This document shows positions 41,677-50,089 of a stretch of DNA of 64,000 bases, one piece after another (the first letter of the stretch is position 1; each line of letters opens with the position of its first letter). A program made the position numbers and the translations under genes. The stretch is from an uncultured Faecalibacterium sp. (lineage in GTDB: Bacteria > Bacillota > Clostridia > Oscillospirales > Ruminococcaceae). A model generated the notes under the pieces. It was not told where the DNA came from, searched no databases, and saw only the letters and a list, made by a program, of their open reading frames with translations. The DNA is taken from the NCBI GenBank assembly GCA_934533135.1, contig CAKTBG010000002.1:1-64000 (forward strand), in the 5' to 3' direction.

Positions 41677-43128
41677 ATGAAATCACAACGGGAAAAACTG
41701 CAATATATCTACGTCTTTTGCGTGGATCTGATCGCGCTGGCTCTCAGCATGGTCATCGGCTGGGGCGTCATCGACAACCTGATGGGGAAAATGGGAGCCT
41801 ATCAGCCGCAGGACAGTGCGCTGGGGATGTGTATGCTGGTTCTTGCATACGTCATTACCTTCTTCTCGTTTGACCAGAGCGAAAACATCATCACCCGCAC
41901 CTCCAGACAGGAGCTGAAGCGATCCATCGAGTTCAACCTGCTGCTCTTTGTCATCAACACGGCGGGGCTGGCTCTGATCAAGGCCATGCTGCTGGAATCC
42001 CGGTATTATCTGGTTCTGGTTCCGATCCTGAACATCCTGCTGATGACCGTGGGGCATGATCTGTTGAAACGCTTCCTGAAAAAGGAGAAGCGGGCGAGCA
42101 AGGTGCAGAGCTTGGTGGGCATCGTCACCACCCGCGACCATGCCCGCGCCATGGTGGAAGAGCTGGGACGGGACTGGACCAAGCGGATCACCGGTGTGGC
42201 TCTGCTGGAGATCACGTCCAGCGATGTGAACGGTCAGGTCGAGGGTGTGGATCTCAAAGCCAACTACAACAACTTTATGGACTGGATCCGGCAGGCTGCG
42301 CTGGACGAAGTCTATGTGGATATCCCGATGGACAGCGGCGACTCCTTTGTGCCGTACCTTGAGGAGATGGAGAGCATGGGTCTGACGGTCCATTTCCGTC
42401 TGCCGCTGCTGGATCGCATCGAGGATCGCTGCTGCAACGAGACCAGCACGGCCCGGCTGCACCGGGAGCTGACGCGCTGCGCAGGCGGCAATGTCGTGAC
42501 CATCGGCACGGTCGAGCTCAGCCTGCGGAGCCAGATCTTCAAGCGTGCGCTGGATCTCGTGGGCGGCTTGGTGGGCTGCATCCTCAGCATCCCCATCATT
42601 GCCATTGTCGCCATTCCCCTCAAGCTCGAAAGCCCCGGCCCGCTGGTGTTCAAGCAGCGGCGTGTCGGCCGCAATGGGCGTGTGTTCTACATCCATAAGC
42701 TGCGCAGTATGTACATCGACGCGGAGGAGCGGAAGAAGGAGCTGATGGCGCAGAACGAGATGAACGGCCTGATGTTCAAGATGCAGGACGATCCCCGCAT
42801 CACCAAGGTCGGCAAGTTCATCCGCAAGACCAGCATCGACGAGCTGCCCCAGTTCTTCGATGTGGTGCGCGGTGATATGAGCTTGGTGGGCACCCGCCCG
42901 CCGACGTTGGACGAGTACAAGCAGTACGAGAGCCACCACAAACGCCGCCTGTCGATGAAGCCCGGCATCACGGGTCTGTGGCAGGTCAGCGGGCGTAGCG
43001 ACATTGAGAATTTTGAGGATGTGGTCAAGCTGGATGTGCAGTACATCGACAACTGGACCCTCTGGGGAGACATCAAGATCCTCTTCAAGACCGTCTGGGT
43101 CGTCTTTGCCGGACGCGGCGCAAAGTAA
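41677..43128 (+). CDS. Exopolysaccharide initiating sugar transferase (polyprenyl-phosphate hexose-1-phosphate transferase)
   Basis: 483 aa. Four N-terminal membrane helices (about 10-140) precede a CoA-binding-like central domain (about 145-270), a further helix (about 295-318, ALDLVGGLVGCILSIPIIAIV), and the catalytic bacterial sugar transferase domain: ESPGPLVFKQRRVGRNGR, HKLRSMYIDAE, TSIDELPQFFDVVRGDMS, VGTRPP, KPGITGLWQVSGRSD. This is the WcaJ/CpsE type that loads the first sugar phosphate onto undecaprenyl phosphate for exopolysaccharide or capsule. No other glycan genes adjoin it, so the pathway lies elsewhere. The ATG at 41677 has GGAG 13 nt and GGA 6 nt upstream. Confidence 0.93.
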   Translation: MKSQREKLQYIYVFCVDLIALALSMVIGWGVIDNLMGKMGAYQPQDSALGMCMLVLAYVITFFSFDQSENIITRTSRQELKRSIEFNLLLFVINTAGLALIKAMLLESRYYLVLVPILNILLMTVGHDLLKRFLKKEKRASKVQSLVGIVTTRDHARAMVEELGRDWTKRITGVALLEITSSDVNGQVEGVDLKANYNNFMDWIRQAALDEVYVDIPMDSGDSFVPYLEEMESMGLTVHFRLPLLDRIEDRCCNETSTARLHRELTRCAGGNVVTIGTVELSLRSQIFKRALDLVGGLVGCILSIPIIAIVAIPLKLESPGPLVFKQRRVGRNGRVFYIHKLRSMYIDAEERKKELMAQNEMNGLMFKMQDDPRITKVGKFIRKTSIDELPQFFDVVRGDMSLVGTRPPTLDEYKQYESHHKRRLSMKPGITGLWQVSGRSDIENFEDVVKLDVQYIDNWTLWGDIKILFKTVWVVFAGRGAK

Positions 43129-43158
43129 TTGGGCAAAATAAGATAAGATCCCAAACAG

Positions 43159-43197
43159 GAAGCCCCCGGTTCGTATCCATGCGAACCGGGGGCTTTT
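43159..43197. terminator. Bidirectional intrinsic terminator
   Basis: AAGCCCCCGGTTCG pairs with CGAACCGGGGGCTT, followed by TT, and lies between the convergent sugar transferase and PsiE-like genes. Confidence 0.85.
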
Positions 43198-43214
43198 GTG
43201 CGTTTTTTTGGGGG

Positions 43215-43802
43215 TTACGGGATGGATTCGGCCTCGACCTCAGTGCTGTCCTCGTAGTCGATGTCGTCCGTTTCGTCGTCGTCTTCGGCGATGTTCTCGG
43301 CGCGGATCCGCTTGCGCAGGCGTGCCCGGAATTCCTCCGCGGGGATGCCGCTCTGGTCGGGCGAGAGATCCGGAGCCGGGTGGCCGTCGGGCAGGTGTGC
43401 GCCGAACGCCGGCACAAAGAAGAACTTGCGCACCACAAAGATCAGGGCGATGGCTCCGACGCTGAGCAGATTTTCAAAGGCGGAGTCATGGCCGACCACC
43501 AAGTGGCGGGCGATGGCGTAAAGCAGCACTTCGAGGCTGCTGCCGGGGCTGTGCTTGGCCAGCATCTTGATGAACTCGATGCCGATCACAATGTCCAGCG
43601 AGCGTTCCAGAAACGTGCGGATCTCCGCATCGTTTCCGTCCAGCAGCAGGCCGGGCATCCACTGGATCAGGGGTACGATGCTGAACAGCAGCCCGATCAG
43701 CACCAGCCCGGACAGCAGGATCTCCAGCAGGGTGGAGGCTTCGATGATCTTGTTGCGCAGAGCCGCACGGTGGCGGCTCTCAACACGGGAGGAATTTGAC
43801 AT
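43215..43802 (-). CDS. PsiE-like membrane protein with acidic tail
   Basis: 195 aa. Four hydrophobic segments occur (about 26-48, 78-90, 96-105, 116-132) with LDIVIGIEFIKMLAKHSP and EVLLYAIARHLVVGH, patterns of the phosphate-starvation-inducible PsiE family, whose function is unknown. The C-terminal 45 residues are soluble, first basic (RARLRKRIRAE) then strongly acidic (EDDDETDDIDYED). The start at 43802 has AGAGAGG about 8 nt upstream; the longer frame lacks one. The nearest gene upstream on this strand is a phosphate-type binding protein beyond a repeat, which hints at a phosphate link but proves none. Confidence 0.68.
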   Translation of the reverse strand: MSNSSRVESRHRAALRNKIIEASTLLEILLSGLVLIGLLFSIVPLIQWMPGLLLDGNDAEIRTFLERSLDIVIGIEFIKMLAKHSPGSSLEVLLYAIARHLVVGHDSAFENLLSVGAIALIFVVRKFFFVPAFGAHLPDGHPAPDLSPDQSGIPAEEFRARLRKRIRAENIAEDDDETDDIDYEDSTEVEAESIP

Positions 43803-43933
43803 AACAGAACCTCTCTTCTCGGACAAAATCGGAAAATTTTGTCAACTTTTATGCCTATATTTTAGCAAAAGAGGTGAGGTAAGTCAATTTGCAAAATCAT
43901 GAAAAATGAGAATTGAAAACGTGATGTCTATGC

Positions 43934-44171
43934 CAAGGCCTCTCCTACAAGGAGAGGTGGCATTGCGTAAGCAATGACGGAGAGGTTGGACAGAGCAGCT
44001 GTTTCATCTGAGGCAGAACCTCTGGATCCCGAAACCGGAAGCATCCGCTTCCCGGGCAGGCGTTCCCTCCATACAACCTCTCAGTCTCGCTGACGCTCGA
44101 CAGCTCCCCTAGTAGGGGAGCCAAGGACGCTGCCCCTTTTGGGGGAGCTGGCACGAATGTGCCTGAGAGGG
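43934..44171. repeat. Mosaic intergenic palindromic repeat (copy 4, longest)
   Basis: It begins GGCCTCTCCTACAAGGAGAGG, then CATTGC-GTAA-GCAATG and GACGGAGAGG; a 95-nt non-repeated stretch with GAAGCATCCGCTTC follows. Then come CCTCTCAG, GTCTCGCTGACGC, AGCTCCCCTAGTAGGGGAGC and GGCACG-AATGTGCC, ending CTGAGAGGGTC next to the PstS-like stop codon. The blocks match those at 4112, 11622 and 34556. The flanking 43803-43933 holds nothing I can name. Confidence 0.68.
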
Positions 44172-45152
44172 TCAGTTTTCTGTTACTGCCACATACCCGG
44201 CCTTCTCGATGCATTGATATCCGGCCTCGGTCGAAAGCCAATCGTACACCTTCCGTTCGGGGCTGTCGGCGGCGGAATCCTGCCGGATGGCGGCATAGAA
44301 ATCGTTGCACAGCGGATAGCTCTGGTCGGCAATGGTGTCGTTGGAAGGCGCGACCCCATCCACGGCCAGCAGCCGCAGGCCGGGCTGAGAGTACATCTGG
44401 TCGATGTAATAGTAGACCGAAAAGCCGATGGCGTTGGCAGAGTTGTTGTAGGAGGCGATGCTGTCCACCAGCCCGCCCATTTCGGTGGGGGCAAGCTCCA
44501 TGGGGGCGTCCATCAAATCGCCGCCTTGGATCAGCAGCTTCTGGAAGAGGGTCTGGCTGCCGGAGTTTTCGCCCCGCTGGAACGGAACGATCTCGAGGTC
44601 TGCACCGCCGACCTCCTTCCAGTTGGTGATCCGCCCTGCATAAATGTCTTTCAGCTGCTGCTGGGTCAGGCTCTGGACCGGGTTGTCCTCGTTGACGATG
44701 AATACCAGTGCATCCCGGCCGACGGCTTTCTGCTCCAGCGGGCGTCCGTCCGCAGCCAGCTCCTCCTTGACCGATTCGGACGGTTCATAGGCAAGGATGA
44801 GCCGGGTGCCGTCGTCGCCGTCACTGTATAGGCCAAGGTTCCGCCATGCCCACGAGGTCTTATTGGTGTTGACACAGCCCTGCGCGGTCTCAAGATCCAT
44901 GCCGGTGGTGTCGGCCATGATCTGGGCGATCAGCGGGATGCAGGCGGTGCTGCCGTCGGTGCGGGGAAACTCCTCCATGGACAGGATTGGCTCGGCGGGG
45001 AGGGCGGAGCTGGCCGGGCTGGATGCCGCCGGTTGGGAGGAAGCGGTACTGGACGCGCTGCTCGGTTGGCTGCAGGCCGTGAGCAGGGCGGCAGAGGAGA
45101 GCACGCCCAACCCCAGCAGAAAAGAGCGGCGGGAAATTTTGGTTTGTTTCAT
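44172..45152 (-). CDS. Phosphate-type (PstS-like) substrate-binding lipoprotein
   Basis: 326 aa. The signal has SRRSFLL (7-13) and a lipobox ending at C27, with a Ser/Ala linker to about 60. The body follows the PstS fold (IPLIAQIMADTTGMD, DALVFIVNEDNPVQSLTQQQLKDIYAGRITNWKEVGG, QRGENSGSQTLFQKL), the last being the phosphate-loop region. No pstCAB follows, so it may be a sensor or adhesin-like binding protein, or serve a transporter elsewhere. GGAGG lies 8 nt before the ATG. It follows the large lipoprotein gene by 17 nt and is probably co-transcribed. Confidence 0.85.
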   Translation of the reverse strand: MKQTKISRRSFLLGLGVLSSAALLTACSQPSSASSTASSQPAASSPASSALPAEPILSMEEFPRTDGSTACIPLIAQIMADTTGMDLETAQGCVNTNKTSWAWRNLGLYSDGDDGTRLILAYEPSESVKEELAADGRPLEQKAVGRDALVFIVNEDNPVQSLTQQQLKDIYAGRITNWKEVGGADLEIVPFQRGENSGSQTLFQKLLIQGGDLMDAPMELAPTEMGGLVDSIASYNNSANAIGFSVYYYIDQMYSQPGLRLLAVDGVAPSNDTIADQSYPLCNDFYAAIRQDSAADSPERKVYDWLSTEAGYQCIEKAGYVAVTEN

Positions 45153-45169
45153 GGGAAATACCTCCGATC

Positions 45170-46753
45170 TCAATAGTAGTAGCTCACGTCGTCCTCATCG
45201 GTGGCGGCGGAGAAGATGTTCTGGCAATAGATCCACTGGCCGTTCAGATCCATCCAGCCGTAATAGAAGCCCTTCTGCGCCACGAACACGCCCTCGGGCA
45301 GGGCGTTCTGGCTGGAGGTATAGTAGCTGTAGCAGAGGGGCAGCCCTGCGACCACGACATTGCCCTGCACATCCAGCACATCGTTGAGGGAGGTCCCGTT
45401 GGAGCCTTCATACTGGGCGCGGAAATAGGGCTGGCCGTTGGCGAAGAGCAGGGAAGCGACAAAGTAGTAATGTTCTGCAAAGTCTTTCATGTCCGTCTCG
45501 CGGATCAGACCCTCGGCATTGTAAAGCTGTACGAGCGGATGATCCAGCGAACCGCTCCGGCTGAAGGTCAGGGTGACGTAATCCGCACCCTCGGGAGAGA
45601 CCTGCACCGAGGTCGTTTTCTCGGGCAGTTCCACGGTCAGATCGGTCAGCAGGGCACCGGTGCTCCGATCGTAGACCCGCAGCGTGCCGTCGGCGGCATA
45701 GAAGGCGAGCGTTGTGTCGTTGGCGTCGGCGTTGTAGACCTTTTTCACCTCACCGGTGGTCAGGTCATGGAATTCGTAGTTGTAGTCGTCGTGATCCTTG
45801 GCCCAGAGGAGGGCGACGTCCGGCACGTAGTAGCTGACAGGGGAATCAAATTCACAGATCACAGCGGGCTGCTCGGTGCTGACGATATCCAGGATCTGAT
45901 AACGGCCATCCTCCGTATTTCGGCCGATGATGCCGTTTCCATACAGAACGGTGTAGCCGGAGATCTCTTCTCCGGTGGCGGTGTTCCAAAGGGAAGAGGA
46001 GAGCACGGACGCGTCGCCCTCGCCCTGCTGAAAATACAGCTCGACCCATTCGGAGGGGATGCTGGTGTCCGAAACACCGTAGGCCTTGGTGTGCGTGCGG
46101 GTGTCCAGCAGATTCCCCGCCCTGTCGCAGAAGAGGACGCTCATGTGGGCAAACATCTCGTCGTCGTATTCGTCCTCGCCCAGTTCGGCCGGGCGGTCAT
46201 AGCAGGTATAAAGCAGCTGGTCGCCCGCGACGACGCAGTTGACGGCGTTTTCGGGTTTTGGCAGGTCGCTGCCGGTGGAAAGGTCGATGACACGGCAGCT
46301 TTCTGGATCTGCGGCGCGGCTGTTGTCGAAGAGGTCGCCCTCGTTGGAAAGCACCAGCAGGTTCCCGGTCTGGAAAGCGTTGTAATCCCGGTCAAACTCC
46401 ATGCATGGATTGCCGTCCTTATCGCAGAGGGCAGAGCGGCGGCCGGAGGGGATCGTATTGTCCGACCACGCGAGGAAATAATACGGGATCTCTCCGGTCA
46501 GGCTGTCCGTCACCAGCGAAAGGCTGTCGGTGGTGCGGCCCTGATAAAGCACTTTGGAGCCGCACAGCACAGAGGCTCCATTGCCCGGGTAAAGGATGCG
46601 GAGCTTCCCGTCGTTCAGGGGGGCGGCGTTGTAAAGGGGCTGCTCCTCCGGTTTTGGCTCCGGAAGGGGAGACGCGGAGGGCAGAAGAGAACAGGAGGCC
46701 AGCAATCCCGCTGCCAGCAGGATGCAGCCGGCTCGAACGAAAGCATTTTTCAT
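45170..46753 (-). CDS. Secreted lipoprotein, probable beta-propeller
   Basis: Function not recognised; 527 aa. The signal sequence ends in a lipobox with C21 (LLASC), followed by a Pro/Glu linker. The rest is beta-strand-like with repeating patterns such as LRVYDRSTGALLTDLTV and DLTTGEVKKVY, suggestive of WD40/PQQ-type blades and no enzyme motif. The C-terminus, GWMDLNGQWIYCQNIF, resembles a KWG/WG-type repeat. GAGG lies about 9 nt before the ATG. It heads a two-gene unit with the PstS-like lipoprotein; both are exported and surface-anchored, so they may act together outside the cell. Confidence 0.75.
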   Translation of the reverse strand: MKNAFVRAGCILLAAGLLASCSLLPSASPLPEPKPEEQPLYNAAPLNDGKLRILYPGNGASVLCGSKVLYQGRTTDSLSLVTDSLTGEIPYYFLAWSDNTIPSGRRSALCDKDGNPCMEFDRDYNAFQTGNLLVLSNEGDLFDNSRAADPESCRVIDLSTGSDLPKPENAVNCVVAGDQLLYTCYDRPAELGEDEYDDEMFAHMSVLFCDRAGNLLDTRTHTKAYGVSDTSIPSEWVELYFQQGEGDASVLSSSLWNTATGEEISGYTVLYGNGIIGRNTEDGRYQILDIVSTEQPAVICEFDSPVSYYVPDVALLWAKDHDDYNYEFHDLTTGEVKKVYNADANDTTLAFYAADGTLRVYDRSTGALLTDLTVELPEKTTSVQVSPEGADYVTLTFSRSGSLDHPLVQLYNAEGLIRETDMKDFAEHYYFVASLLFANGQPYFRAQYEGSNGTSLNDVLDVQGNVVVAGLPLCYSYYTSSQNALPEGVFVAQKGFYYGWMDLNGQWIYCQNIFSAATDEDDVSYYY

Positions 46754-46869
46754 ACGCAGTACCTCAACGGATCAGAAGGATGAGATGTTCCCACTCAATT
46801 ATAACACGGATGAGGGGGCAGGGGAATTGCGCACAAAGGAAATGGGGCGGTTACAATTTGGTGACAGGC

Positions 46870-47703
46870 TTACCCGCGGGAGTCCTGCTTGGTGGTGCGG
46901 AAGTATTCGCTGGGGGTCATGCCGTATTCTTTTTTGAAGGCACGGAAAAAGTGGTTGTAGCCGCCGAAACCGCTCATCTTGTACACCTCGGTCAGGGGCA
47001 GCCCCTGCTCGATCAGGCTGCAGCAGCGGTCCAGCCGCGCCTTGACGATGTAGCGGTGGACGGTCTGGCCGGTCTGCCGCTTGAACTCCCGGGCGATGTG
47101 CTCGTGGGAGACGAAGAACTCTTTTTCAAGCCGTTCCAGCGTCAGGTCTTCGGTCAGATGCGCCTGAATGTAGAGGAATACCTCGTCCAGCATCAGGTGA
47201 TGGCGGCTGACCGCGGCGGTGTGGGATTCGGCATGGATGCAGGCGCGGAGAGCCAGCACCACGAACATCTGCAAGATGCCGTGCGCAAAGAGGGAAGCCC
47301 CAAACTGGGTCGTTTCGTTTGGCAGCAGAAGGATCTTTCGGGCAAGGTTTTTCAGCAGCATATAGATCTCACTGTCGGGTCGGACGGCCACCTGACGGAA
47401 GGGAACCACATTGAAGCAGGCTTCCAGCTGGGTGGCATCGTCCGAGAGGGCAGCCAGCGTTTCAGGCGGAAGCTGGATGCGGATAAGCTCCAGCGGGCCG
47501 TGGGTGCCCGCAAACTCCAGCCGCCCGCTTTCGCCGGGTTTGACGATCAGGAGATTCTGCTGCTGGGCGGGGAGCACGGCATCGCCGCAGCGGAAGACCC
47601 CGGCACCCCGCATGACCAGAAACAGGTTGTAGCAGGGGCCGGAAAAGAACTCCCGGGCGGCACTGTGCTCGAAAAAATACCGCGTGGCTGTATACTTTAA
47701 CAA
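46870..47703 (-). CDS. AraC-family regulator of the transporter/esterase/ene-reductase operon
   Basis: 277 aa from a TTG start. The N-terminal cupin-like domain (1-140; LFLVMRGAGVFRCGDAVLP) senses a ligand, and the C-terminal double HTH (about 175-275) ends with VYKMSGFGGYNHFFRAFKKEYG. I chose TTG at 47703 because GGAGG lies 8 nt upstream and the family domain begins there; the longer ATG frame from 47895 runs through the divergent promoter region and lacks a ribosome site. It diverges from the GPH transporter gene, whose promoter has a good -10 and poor -35, as expected for AraC activation. Confidence 0.85.
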   Translation of the reverse strand: MLKYTATRYFFEHSAAREFFSGPCYNLFLVMRGAGVFRCGDAVLPAQQQNLLIVKPGESGRLEFAGTHGPLELIRIQLPPETLAALSDDATQLEACFNVVPFRQVAVRPDSEIYMLLKNLARKILLLPNETTQFGASLFAHGILQMFVVLALRACIHAESHTAAVSRHHLMLDEVFLYIQAHLTEDLTLERLEKEFFVSHEHIAREFKRQTGQTVHRYIVKARLDRCCSLIEQGLPLTEVYKMSGFGGYNHFFRAFKKEYGMTPSEYFRTTKQDSRG

Positions 47704-47839
47704 ATTTCCACCTCCGGAATTGTCAAAACGGCTAGTTTGATGTACACAACACAAAAAATCATCTGGTACAATTGCATAATACATCAATTTGAGATAGTTT
47801 TCAATCAATTTTTCGATATGGCTTGCGGAAAAATTAACG

Positions 47840-47845
47840 TATAAT
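47840..47845 (+). promoter_or_regulatory. -10 box of the GPH transporter operon
   Basis: TATAAT with no recognisable -35 at 16-18 bp, consistent with activator-dependent transcription by the divergent AraC protein. The rest of the 211-bp gap holds AT-rich sequence only. Confidence 0.5.
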
Positions 47846-47914
47846 GCAGGAGAAGAGCGGAGGCTTGTGAGAAAAGTCTCGAAGTTTCGTGTCATAAAAG
47901 GAGGATAAAACCAA

Positions 47915-49303
47915 ATGGACGAAAAAAAGAAAGTCCGCCCCTTCTCGATGAAGGATAAGATCGGCTACACGCTGGGCGATCTGGGCTGCTGCTTCACCGA
48001 GCAGTACCGCGCCATGTATCTGTCGATCTTCTACACCCTGATCCTGCAGGTCAACCCTTTCCACGTTGGCATCCTGCTGCTGATCACCAAGATCTGGGAT
48101 GCTGTGAACGACCCGATCATCGGCGCGCTCGTGGACTCCCGCAAGGCCACCAAGGGCGGAAAGTTCATCCCGTGGATCCGTGCCTTCTCGTTCCCCATGG
48201 CCGTGCTCTGCGTGCTGGGCTTTGTGAATGTGGGCAACATCAACTATGGCCTGCGTCTGGCGTATATGTTCGTCACCTACGTTCTGTATGAGGCTCTGTA
48301 CACCTGCGTCAACGTGCCCTTCGGCACCCTGTCCAGCGTCATGACCGACAATGTGAACGAGCGCACGGCTCTGTCCCGCTACCGCAGCTTGGGCGGCACC
48401 ATCTTCATGACCGTGATGGTCATGGTCGGCCCGCTGTTCCTGTATGTGGACAACAAGCCCGTCGCAGGCCGCTTCCTGATGCTGGCCTGCATCTGCGCCC
48501 TGCTGGGTCTGCTCTGCCTCCAGATCACCTGTGTCTGGTGCAAGGAGCGCGTCGAAGTGCCCGAGCGTCCTGCCGGGGAAAAGCTCAACTACCTGCACGT
48601 CCTGAAAGAGATCTCCCACAACAAGGCTCTGCTGGGCGTGATGTTCTTCAGCCTGACCGGTATGATCGGTGCTTCCATCGTCAACGGCCTGAACACCTAC
48701 CTCTACAAGGATTTCTTCGGCAACGTCAAGATCCAGGCCGTCTCCGGTATGCTGAGCGTCCTGTACGCGGTTCTGTCCTTCGCCATCACCCAGCCGCTTG
48801 CCAACAAGTTTGGCAAAAAGGAGTGGTGCTGCATGGGTGCCGGCTTTGCCGCCATCGTGTTCGGCGTGTTGTTCTTCTTCCCCGTCCACAACCCGGTGCT
48901 GTTCATCGTCATCAACGGCATCTGCTATCTGGGTGCATCCGGTATGCAGGTCCTGATCTGGGCCATGGTCAATGACGCCATCGACTACCACGAGCTGCAG
49001 ACCGGCGAGCGGAACGAGGGCATCGTCTACTCCACCTATTCCTTCTTCCGCAAGCTTGCCAGTGCCATTTCGGGCAGCCTGTCCAGCTTTGTGCTGGGTG
49101 CCATCGGCTATAACGTCACGGCCGGTGCCATCCAGACGGCCGGTGTTGTGAATGCCATCTGGAAGAGCTATACCGGCATCTACTTCCTCGGCTACGGTGT
49201 GGCCGTCGCCATTCTGTTCTTCGTTTACCCCCTGACCAAGAAAAAGACCGCGGAGATGCTGGAGGAGCTGAAGGCTCGCCGCGCTGCAAAGGAGAGCAAG
49301 TGA
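47915..49303 (+). CDS. GPH-family (MelB-type) cation symporter
   Basis: 462 aa with 12 predicted membrane segments. Family blocks are GYTLGDLGCCF at the N-terminus, KIWDAVNDPIIGALVDSR with the cation-binding aspartates, TDNVNERTALSRYRS, and MVNDAIDYHELQTGERNEGIVYSTYSFFRKLASA. GPH members import glycosides, uronides and oligosaccharides. The next genes encode an esterase and an ene-reductase, so the cargo may be a glycosylated or acylated plant compound. AGGAGG lies 8 nt before the ATG. First of a three-gene operon. Confidence 0.92.
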   Translation: MDEKKKVRPFSMKDKIGYTLGDLGCCFTEQYRAMYLSIFYTLILQVNPFHVGILLLITKIWDAVNDPIIGALVDSRKATKGGKFIPWIRAFSFPMAVLCVLGFVNVGNINYGLRLAYMFVTYVLYEALYTCVNVPFGTLSSVMTDNVNERTALSRYRSLGGTIFMTVMVMVGPLFLYVDNKPVAGRFLMLACICALLGLLCLQITCVWCKERVEVPERPAGEKLNYLHVLKEISHNKALLGVMFFSLTGMIGASIVNGLNTYLYKDFFGNVKIQAVSGMLSVLYAVLSFAITQPLANKFGKKEWCCMGAGFAAIVFGVLFFFPVHNPVLFIVINGICYLGASGMQVLIWAMVNDAIDYHELQTGERNEGIVYSTYSFFRKLASAISGSLSSFVLGAIGYNVTAGAIQTAGVVNAIWKSYTGIYFLGYGVAVAILFFVYPLTKKKTAEMLEELKARRAAKESK

Positions 49304-49306
49304 TCC

Positions 49307-50062
49307 ATGAAGATTCTGCAGGTTCAGTTTGAAAATCGTGCCGGGCATACCCTGCGCGGCATCGTGACGCTGCCCGACACCGAGGGCAAAGTGCCTTTCG
49401 TCGTCCATCTGCACGGCTTTGCCGGCAGCTGCAGCGGCTACAAATCCATGTACACCCACCTTGCCCGTGCGCTGGCCGCACAGGGCATCGGCAGTGCCCG
49501 GTTCGACTTCTACGGCAACGGCGAGAGCGACGGCGAATTCGAGGATATGAGCTTCGACGGCCTCCACACCGACACCGCCGACATCTTTGCATGGGCGGCG
49601 CAGCAGCCCTATGTGGACGCCGACAAGCTCTTCCTCTCGGGGCAGAGCATGGGCGGCTACATCGCGGCTTCCTGCGCACCCAAGCTCCAGCCCCACGGTC
49701 TGGTGCTGCTGTGCCCGGGTGCGGGAATGTGGTTTGGCTGCGCACAGCGTGCCGACGGCGTCCTGCAGACCGGCAAGGATTACGCCGATCTCGAGGGTCT
49801 GTGCTACAAGATGGCGTTCAACTATGAGATGGCCAAGCATCCGGATCCCTTTACCGAGGCGGCAGGCTACTGCGGCCCGGTGCTGGTCCTGCGGGCCGAC
49901 GATGACAAGCTGGTGGACGAGGGCACCTGTGCGCGGTATGCGCAGGGCTACCAGAATCCCGTCCTGCAGACCGTGTCCGGCGGCGGGCACAACTTTGCGA
50001 CCCTCGCGGCACGGGCTGCGGTGGAAGAGGCTGTAGCGGCATTTATCAAGGCCAACCTCTGA
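49307..50062 (+). CDS. Alpha/beta hydrolase, cinnamoyl/feruloyl-esterase-like
   Basis: Cytoplasmic serine hydrolase of 251 aa. The oxyanion block is HLHGFAG (34-40), the nucleophile elbow GQSMGG (about 111-116), the acid region LRADDDKLV and the catalytic His in GGGHNF. The segment ARFDFYGNGESDGEFEDM strongly resembles bacterial cinnamoyl esterases of gut lactobacilli. It would release an acid such as ferulate or caffeate, or another acyl group, from an imported ester. GGAGAGC overlaps the end of the transporter gene; the gap is 3 nt. No signal peptide, so it acts after uptake. Confidence 0.83.
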   Translation: MKILQVQFENRAGHTLRGIVTLPDTEGKVPFVVHLHGFAGSCSGYKSMYTHLARALAAQGIGSARFDFYGNGESDGEFEDMSFDGLHTDTADIFAWAAQQPYVDADKLFLSGQSMGGYIAASCAPKLQPHGLVLLCPGAGMWFGCAQRADGVLQTGKDYADLEGLCYKMAFNYEMAKHPDPFTEAAGYCGPVLVLRADDDKLVDEGTCARYAQGYQNPVLQTVSGGGHNFATLAARAAVEEAVAAFIKANL

Positions 50063-50089
50063 TTTTGATCCAAGACAGGAGAGCGTTTT

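Noticed and set aside
47704..47895. N-terminal extension of the second AraC regulator from an ATG
   Set aside because: No ribosome site, and it covers the divergent promoter; TTG at 47703 has GGAGG at proper spacing.
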